From contig JAEPNQ010000018.1 in assembly GCA_017643305.1 (NCBI GenBank), positions 1 to 54,729 on the forward strand: a stretch of DNA of 54,729 nucleotides, in the 5' to 3' direction. The stretch is from Marinibacterium sp. GTDB lineage: Bacteria > Pseudomonadota > Alphaproteobacteria > Rhodobacterales > Rhodobacteraceae. The position numbers and the translations under genes are program-made. Below the pieces are notes generated by a model. The model saw nothing but the letters and a program-made list of their open reading frames with translations, searched no databases and was not told the origin of the DNA. Positions 50,539 through 54,729 of this stretch are shown here, piece after piece; position 1 is the stretch's first letter; the number at the start of each line of letters is the position of its first letter.

Positions 50539-52380
50539 TTATTCAGCGGAGATGCGCGAAGTCAGCGCATCCTTGTATTCGGGCAGGTCTTGCATGGCGT
50601 TCAGCACCGCGTCACGCACGAAGGAGGCGGTCAGCGGCATGCCATCCATGTTGGGCACGGCGATGAGCTTGGTCGAGGCAATGTCAGCCTCGGCCAGCAG
50701 CAGGTGCCGCATCTGGCTGTCGCGGTTCTGTTCGACAACAAGGAGGTAGTCATGTTTGTCGGCGAAGTCCTTGACTGCTTTGCTGAACGGGAAGGCGCGT
50801 AGACGCATGTGGTTCAACACGTGGCCCTCGGCTTCCAGCTGTTCCAATCCTTCGCGCACAGCCAGGTCGGTGGAGCCAAAATTGACGATTGCGATGCGGG
50901 ACAGGTCCGAGCGGGTGGTGATGACAGGCTGCGGAAGATGTTCGGCCGAGCCGTCCACTTTTCGTTTGATTCGTTCTAACGATTCTGCGTGTATGCGACC
51001 GTCTTCTGTGTATCCGCCAGTGTCTGTGTGGGACGTACCGCGCGTGAAATACGACCCCTTTTCCGGATGCGTGCCCGGATAGGTGCGATACGGGATGCCA
51101 TCACCGTCCACATCGCGGTAACGGGCGAATTCTTCGATCTCGTCCAGAGCCGCGGCGTCGAGCACCTTGCCTCGGTCAGGCTGGCGCGCATCGTCCCATT
51201 CCAGCGCGTCGATGGCCCAGTCGTTCATTCCGATATCCAGATCGCTCATCACAAAGACAGGCGTCTGGTAGCGGTCGGCGGCGTCAAACGCATCAACGGA
51301 CATTGTGAAACATTCGCCCGGATCGCCCGGCAGCAACATGATGTGGCCGGTGTCGCCGTGGCTGGCATAGGCGCAGGTCAGAATATCGGATTGCTGGGTG
51401 CGGGTGGGCATGCCCGTGGACGGCCCACCGCGTTGCACGTTGAACAGCACCAGCGGGATTTCAGCGAAATAGGCCAAGCCAATGAATTCAGCCATCAGCG
51501 AAATACCAGGGCCGGACGTGGCAGTAAACGCGCGGGAGCCATTCCAGCTTGCCCCGATGGCCATGCCAACGGCGGCCAGTTCGTCCTCGGCCTGGATGAT
51601 GGCGGCGTTTAGCGTACCGTCTTCGTTGCGGCGCAGTTTTTCAGCGTGATTTTCGAACCCTTCGACCAGCGACGTGGAAGGCGTGATCGGATACCAGGTG
51701 GCCACGGTGGCCCCGGCATAGACGGCGCCCAGACCGGCGGCTTCGTTGCCGGTCATCATGATCTTGCCGTCGGTGCCGTTGGCCTTGCGGGCGCGCACGG
51801 CGGCAGACACGTCGATATGGTCGCGCACGTAATCGCGGCCCAGGTGCAGAGCCTTGACGTTCGGTTCCACCAGCTTGGGCTTGGTGCGGAACTGGGCGGC
51901 GATGCCCGCTTCGACCACTTCGTTGTCGAGCCCGATCAGTTCGATCAGCGCACCTACGTAAAGCAGGTTCTTGAACAGTTGCCGCTGGCGTGTGTCGGTC
52001 CAGTGTTCGGCACATATGCGCGCGATCGGCACGCCGACAACATGGATGTCGTCACGCCCGAAATCACGTTCAAAGGTGCTGTCATAGATCAGCAAGCCAC
52101 CCGGCACGACCTCAGCCGCGTCGCGTTTGTAACTTTGCGGGTTCATCGCCACCATCACGTCCACTCCGTCGCGGCGGGCGGTGTGACCAGCCTCGGACAC
52201 GCGGATTTCGTACCACGTGGGCAGGCCCTGGATGTTGGATGGAAAGATGTTTTTTGCGCTGACGGGGATGCCCATGCGGAACAACGTCTTGGCGCAGAGC
52301 AGGTTGGCGCTGGCAGAGCCGGAACCGTTGACGGTGCCAAATTTCAGCACGAATTCATTATAGGTCGGCTCAGGCTGCAT
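50539..52380 (-). CDS. 2-oxoacid:acceptor oxidoreductase fused gamma-alpha subunit (KorA-like)
   Basis: A 613-residue subunit in which the gamma domain (about 1-190: VLKFGTVNGSGSASANLLCAKTLFRMG) precedes the alpha domain (about 210-600). The alpha part begins GNEAAGLGAVYAGATVATWYPITPSTSLVE, the Tyr-Pro-Ile-Thr-Pro substrate loop of pyruvate/2-oxoglutarate ferredoxin oxidoreductases, and continues TATSGPGISLMAEFIGLAYFAEIPLVLFNVQRGGPSTGMPTRTQQSDI, which matches the family. Start ATG 52380 (MQPEPTYNEF) overlaps the upstream gene by 11 bases; a longer reading frame inside that gene is rejected. Together with the beta gene it forms the catalytic dimer; the substrate is not fixed by sequence. Confidence 0.92.
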   Translation of the reverse strand: MQPEPTYNEFVLKFGTVNGSGSASANLLCAKTLFRMGIPVSAKNIFPSNIQGLPTWYEIRVSEAGHTARRDGVDVMVAMNPQSYKRDAAEVVPGGLLIYDSTFERDFGRDDIHVVGVPIARICAEHWTDTRQRQLFKNLLYVGALIELIGLDNEVVEAGIAAQFRTKPKLVEPNVKALHLGRDYVRDHIDVSAAVRARKANGTDGKIMMTGNEAAGLGAVYAGATVATWYPITPSTSLVEGFENHAEKLRRNEDGTLNAAIIQAEDELAAVGMAIGASWNGSRAFTATSGPGISLMAEFIGLAYFAEIPLVLFNVQRGGPSTGMPTRTQQSDILTCAYASHGDTGHIMLLPGDPGECFTMSVDAFDAADRYQTPVFVMSDLDIGMNDWAIDALEWDDARQPDRGKVLDAAALDEIEEFARYRDVDGDGIPYRTYPGTHPEKGSYFTRGTSHTDTGGYTEDGRIHAESLERIKRKVDGSAEHLPQPVITTRSDLSRIAIVNFGSTDLAVREGLEQLEAEGHVLNHMRLRAFPFSKAVKDFADKHDYLLVVEQNRDSQMRHLLLAEADIASTKLIAVPNMDGMPLTASFVRDAVLNAMQDLPEYKDALTSRISAE

Positions 52381-54169
52381 CTGATTGCTCCTGTGGGGGG
52401 ATTGGCAGGGCTTTGGCATCGACAAACAGGAACTTCTGCATGTCCCACGCGCCGGTCGGGCAACGTTCGGCACAGAGGCCACAATGCAGGCAGACATCTT
52501 CGTCCTTGACCATCACACGCCCGGTGTTGAGATCGCCGGAGACATAGAGCGCCTGTTCGTGGTTCATGGCCGGAACCCGCAGATCTTCTCGCAGGTCGGG
52601 TTCGTCGGCGTTCTGGGTGAAGTTGATGCAATCGACCGGACAAATATCCATGCAGGCATCACATTCGATGCACAGGTTGTCGGAGAACACGGTCTGGATA
52701 TCACAGTTGAGGCAGCGCATGGCTTCGTCGACGGCCTGCTGCGCGTCAAAGCCCAGTTCAACCTCCATCGACAGGTCCCGCAGTGACAGGGCCGGGTCCA
52801 CATGTGGGACAATACGGCGCTTGTCGTTGGAGATATCGTTGTCATATGCCCATTCGTGGATGCCCATTTTCTGGCTGGCAAGATTCACATGCGGGGCCGG
52901 ACGGCGCATCAGGTCTTCGCCCTGGCAATGCAGGTCGATCGAAATGGCCGCCTGGTGACCGTGGGCCACAGCCCAGATGATGTTTTCCGGTCCCCAGGCC
53001 GCATCGCCGCCAAAGAAAACGCCGGGCCGGGTGGACTGGAACGTGTCCTTGTCCACCTGCGGCTGTTCCCATTCATTGAACTCGATACCAATGTCGCGTT
53101 CGATCCAGGGGAATGCATTTTCCTGGCCAACGGCCATCAGCACGTCGTCACACTCCACGACCACATCCGGTTCGCCAGTTGGAATCAGCTTGCGCCGTCC
53201 GTCGGTATATTCAGCGCGCATACGTTCGAACACCACGGCGGTGAGCTTACCATCCTCAACGACGAATTCCTTGGGCGAGTGGTTGTCGAGGATCGGGATG
53301 CCTTCGCGTTCGGCATCTTCGATTTCCCAATCAGATGCTTTCATGTCTTCGCACGGGGACCGGACGGTGACGGTAACGCTCTCGGCGCCAAGGCGCAGGG
53401 CGGTACGGCAGCAATCCATCGCGGTGTTACCGCCGCCGATGACCACAACGCGTTTGCCGATGGTTTCGATATGCTTGAACGCGACAGAGCTAAGGAAGTC
53501 AGTGCCAATATGGATGTTTGCGGCAGCCTCGTCCCGGCCCGGTGCGCGCAGATCCTTGCCGCGCGGGGCGCCGGTGCCGACGAACACGGCATCGAAGCCT
53601 TCGTCGAGGACAGATTTCATGGAGGTCACTTCGGCGCCGAACCGGGTGGTCAGGCCCATGTCCAGAACGCGCCCTACCTCTTCGTCCAGAACCGCAACGG
53701 GCAGGCGGAAGGACGGGATGTTCTTGCGCATCAGCCCACCACCCTGCGGGTCGCGTTCGATCAGCGTGACGTCATAGCCTAGCGGCATCAGGTCCCGCGC
53801 CACGGTGAGCGAGGCCGGACCGGCCCCGATCAGCGCAACGCGTTTGCCGTTCTTGACGGTCGGGATGGCAGGCATCAGGTGATCCACCGGGCCGCGATTG
53901 TCGGCGGCCACACGTTTCAGACGACAGATGGCGACCGGCTTTTCTTCAATCCGGCCCCGTCGGCAGGCCGGTTCACAGGGGCGGTCACAGGTGCGGCCCA
54001 GGATCCCCGGAAACACATTCGATTCCCAGTTGATCATGAACGCTTCGGTATAGCGGCCATGGGCAATGAGACGGATGTATGCGGGAACCGGGGTATGCGC
54101 GGGACAGGCCCATTGGCAGTCCACAACCTTATGAAAGTAAGATGGGTCGGATATGTCCGTCTTTTCCAT
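52370..54169 (-). CDS. GltD-like NAD(P)/FAD oxidoreductase with N- and C-terminal iron-sulfur domains
   Basis: A 599-residue flavoprotein. The N-terminal region has a GltD/dihydropyrimidine-dehydrogenase-type [4Fe-4S] domain (CQWACPAHTPVPAYI and GRTCDRPCEPACRRG). The FAD site is RVALIGAGPASLTVA near residue 110, and the NAD(P) site is KRVVVIGGGNTAMDCCRTALRLGA. The C-terminus adds a bacterial ferredoxin domain with two [4Fe-4S] motifs, CIECDACMDICPVDC and CLHCGLCAERCP. Such a protein can pass electrons between NAD(P)H and low-potential clusters. Here it heads the operon of the 2-oxoacid oxidoreductase and is the likely electron acceptor. ATG 54169 follows GGACGAG. Confidence 0.9.
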   Translation of the reverse strand: MEKTDISDPSYFHKVVDCQWACPAHTPVPAYIRLIAHGRYTEAFMINWESNVFPGILGRTCDRPCEPACRRGRIEEKPVAICRLKRVAADNRGPVDHLMPAIPTVKNGKRVALIGAGPASLTVARDLMPLGYDVTLIERDPQGGGLMRKNIPSFRLPVAVLDEEVGRVLDMGLTTRFGAEVTSMKSVLDEGFDAVFVGTGAPRGKDLRAPGRDEAAANIHIGTDFLSSVAFKHIETIGKRVVVIGGGNTAMDCCRTALRLGAESVTVTVRSPCEDMKASDWEIEDAEREGIPILDNHSPKEFVVEDGKLTAVVFERMRAEYTDGRRKLIPTGEPDVVVECDDVLMAVGQENAFPWIERDIGIEFNEWEQPQVDKDTFQSTRPGVFFGGDAAWGPENIIWAVAHGHQAAISIDLHCQGEDLMRRPAPHVNLASQKMGIHEWAYDNDISNDKRRIVPHVDPALSLRDLSMEVELGFDAQQAVDEAMRCLNCDIQTVFSDNLCIECDACMDICPVDCINFTQNADEPDLREDLRVPAMNHEQALYVSGDLNTGRVMVKDEDVCLHCGLCAERCPTGAWDMQKFLFVDAKALPIPPQEQSDAA

Positions 54170-54435
54170 ATTCACTCGTCCAGTTATCGCTGCTTGAACA
54201 TTGACTAGATACTGCCTGTGACAAAAAGACCGGCAACCCCTAAAAAGCCCAATAATGTATTCAAATTCCTGAAACAATTGCCCGAAAAAGTGAACTGTGA
54301 CAACTACGCCACAGCGTGCGCACCATGCTGCTACGCGGCATCTTCACCCACCTTTCAAGGATGACTCCGCCCCGACGTCAGACCGACGCAAGGACCGAAG
54401 GGTTTGCAGGGTGATTGTGAGGAGCCCGGTGTGCC

Positions 54436-54699
54436 TTAACCCGGTGTCCCGATGTCGAGCGCCAAAGCATGAATTTCTGCCAGAAGGTCCGCGCCCAGTG
54501 CTGCATGCACGGCGCGGTGGCGTTGGATCCGCGACTGGCCGTCAAATGCCGCTGCCCGGATACGCACGTTGTAGTGGCTTTCTCCGCCTTCCTGGTATCC
54601 TGCATGGCCCCGATGGCTTTCGCTGTCGTCCACCACCTCCAACTCTTGTGGATCGAATGTGGCTTCAAGCCGCTTTCGGATAAGGTCGATCTTGCGCAT
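54436..54699 (-). CDS. bolA: BolA-family protein
   Basis: BolA proteins bind monothiol glutaredoxins and [2Fe-2S] clusters and act in iron-sulfur trafficking and stress control. The 87-residue product from ATG 54699 (MRKIDLIRKRLEATFDPQELEVVDDSESHRGHAGY) has the family's E-V-x-D-D-S-x-x-H-x-x-H motif and the C-terminal SRIQRHRAVHAALGADL, which contains the RH-V-A helix signature and the conserved His. GGGGAG lies seven bases upstream. The alphaproteobacterial version is often next to grxD, but no such gene lies within the window. It is upstream of the GltD-like gene on the same strand (266 bases). Confidence 0.92.
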   Translation of the reverse strand: MRKIDLIRKRLEATFDPQELEVVDDSESHRGHAGYQEGGESHYNVRIRAAAFDGQSRIQRHRAVHAALGADLLAEIHALALDIGTPG

Positions 54700-54729
54700 G
54701 GTTGCTGCTCCCCCAATTTTTGCCAACAG

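Noticed and set aside
1-54729. tRNA or rRNA genes, CRISPR arrays, insertion sequences or prophage
   Set aside because: I saw no cloverleaf-type sequences, regularly spaced repeats, transposase or integrase frames; this was by eye, so a tRNA-scanning program would be the decisive check.

Overview
The window looks like chromosomal DNA of a Rhodobacterales alphaproteobacterium (roseobacter type). This is inferred from gene content and order: a nuoA-E operon with extra open reading frames inserted between the subunits, an alphaproteobacterial-type SspB, the complete pccB / pccA / methylmalonyl-CoA mutase block with its ScfR-family regulator next door, malate synthase G, BetA, an RTX/Hint protein and many small conserved genes of unknown function. 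GC content is high, so most long antisense frames are shadows. I see no tRNA, rRNA, CRISPR array, insertion sequence or prophage.

Layout. (1) 1-5576, minus strand: start of a complex I operon, nuoA-nuoB-nuoC-(NTF2-like)-nuoD-(two paralogous four-helix membrane proteins)-nuoE-(membrane-anchored Ala/Pro-rich protein, cut by the window edge). Genes overlap by 1-10 bases almost throughout. (2) 5.6-12.4 kb: VOC protein, a deleted glycosyltransferase pseudogene, Sfp-type phosphopantetheinyl transferase, SspB, endonuclease/exonuclease/phosphatase protein, TerB/DnaJ protein, GNAT (frameshifted C-terminus), glyoxalase-like protein, MAPEG protein and a 2-keto-4-pentenoate hydratase-type enzyme. (3) 12.5-26.8 kb: propionyl-CoA assimilation. 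Propionyl-CoA carboxylase (pccA, pccB) and methylmalonyl-CoA mutase (scpA) are interspersed with small lipoproteins, a RidA protein, a membrane methyltransferase-like protein, a cupin and other conserved unknowns. The cognate regulator PccR lies beyond a Bcr/CflA-type transporter. pccB and pccR share a TTTGCAAA-based operator arrangement. (4) 26.9-32.2 kb: DUF465, hemerythrin, BetA with a glutathione S-transferase, a TTC38-like repeat protein and a TetR regulator. (5) 32.3-35 kb: a two-subunit molybdenum hydroxylase (IorAB type) divergent from the TetR gene, with a palindrome between them. (6) 35-41.5 kb: decayed gene, RTX/Hint protein, class I amidotransferase-type hydrolase, malate synthase G, a decayed VOC/WYL-regulator remnant and a dense cluster of hairpins. 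(7) 41.5-49.4 kb, plus strand: aminopeptidase N, SDR, two conserved unknowns, gatB, hotdog thioesterase, DUF4177. (8) 49.5-54.7 kb, minus strand: BolA, then a three-gene unit of a GltD-like iron-sulfur flavoprotein and the alpha and beta subunits of a 2-oxoacid:acceptor oxidoreductase.

How the genes work together. The pcc/mcm block converts propionyl-CoA through methylmalonyl-CoA to succinyl-CoA, and malate synthase G condenses glyoxylate with acetyl-CoA; both routes serve growth on short-chain acids. Complex I oxidises the resulting NADH. The GltD-like/KorAB unit may give an alternative, ferredoxin-linked oxidation of a 2-oxoacid. The most interesting unexplained items are the extra nuo-operon genes, the unknown genes co-encoded with pccB, the shared pccB/pccR operator architecture, the KorAB module and the hairpin cluster upstream of pepN.
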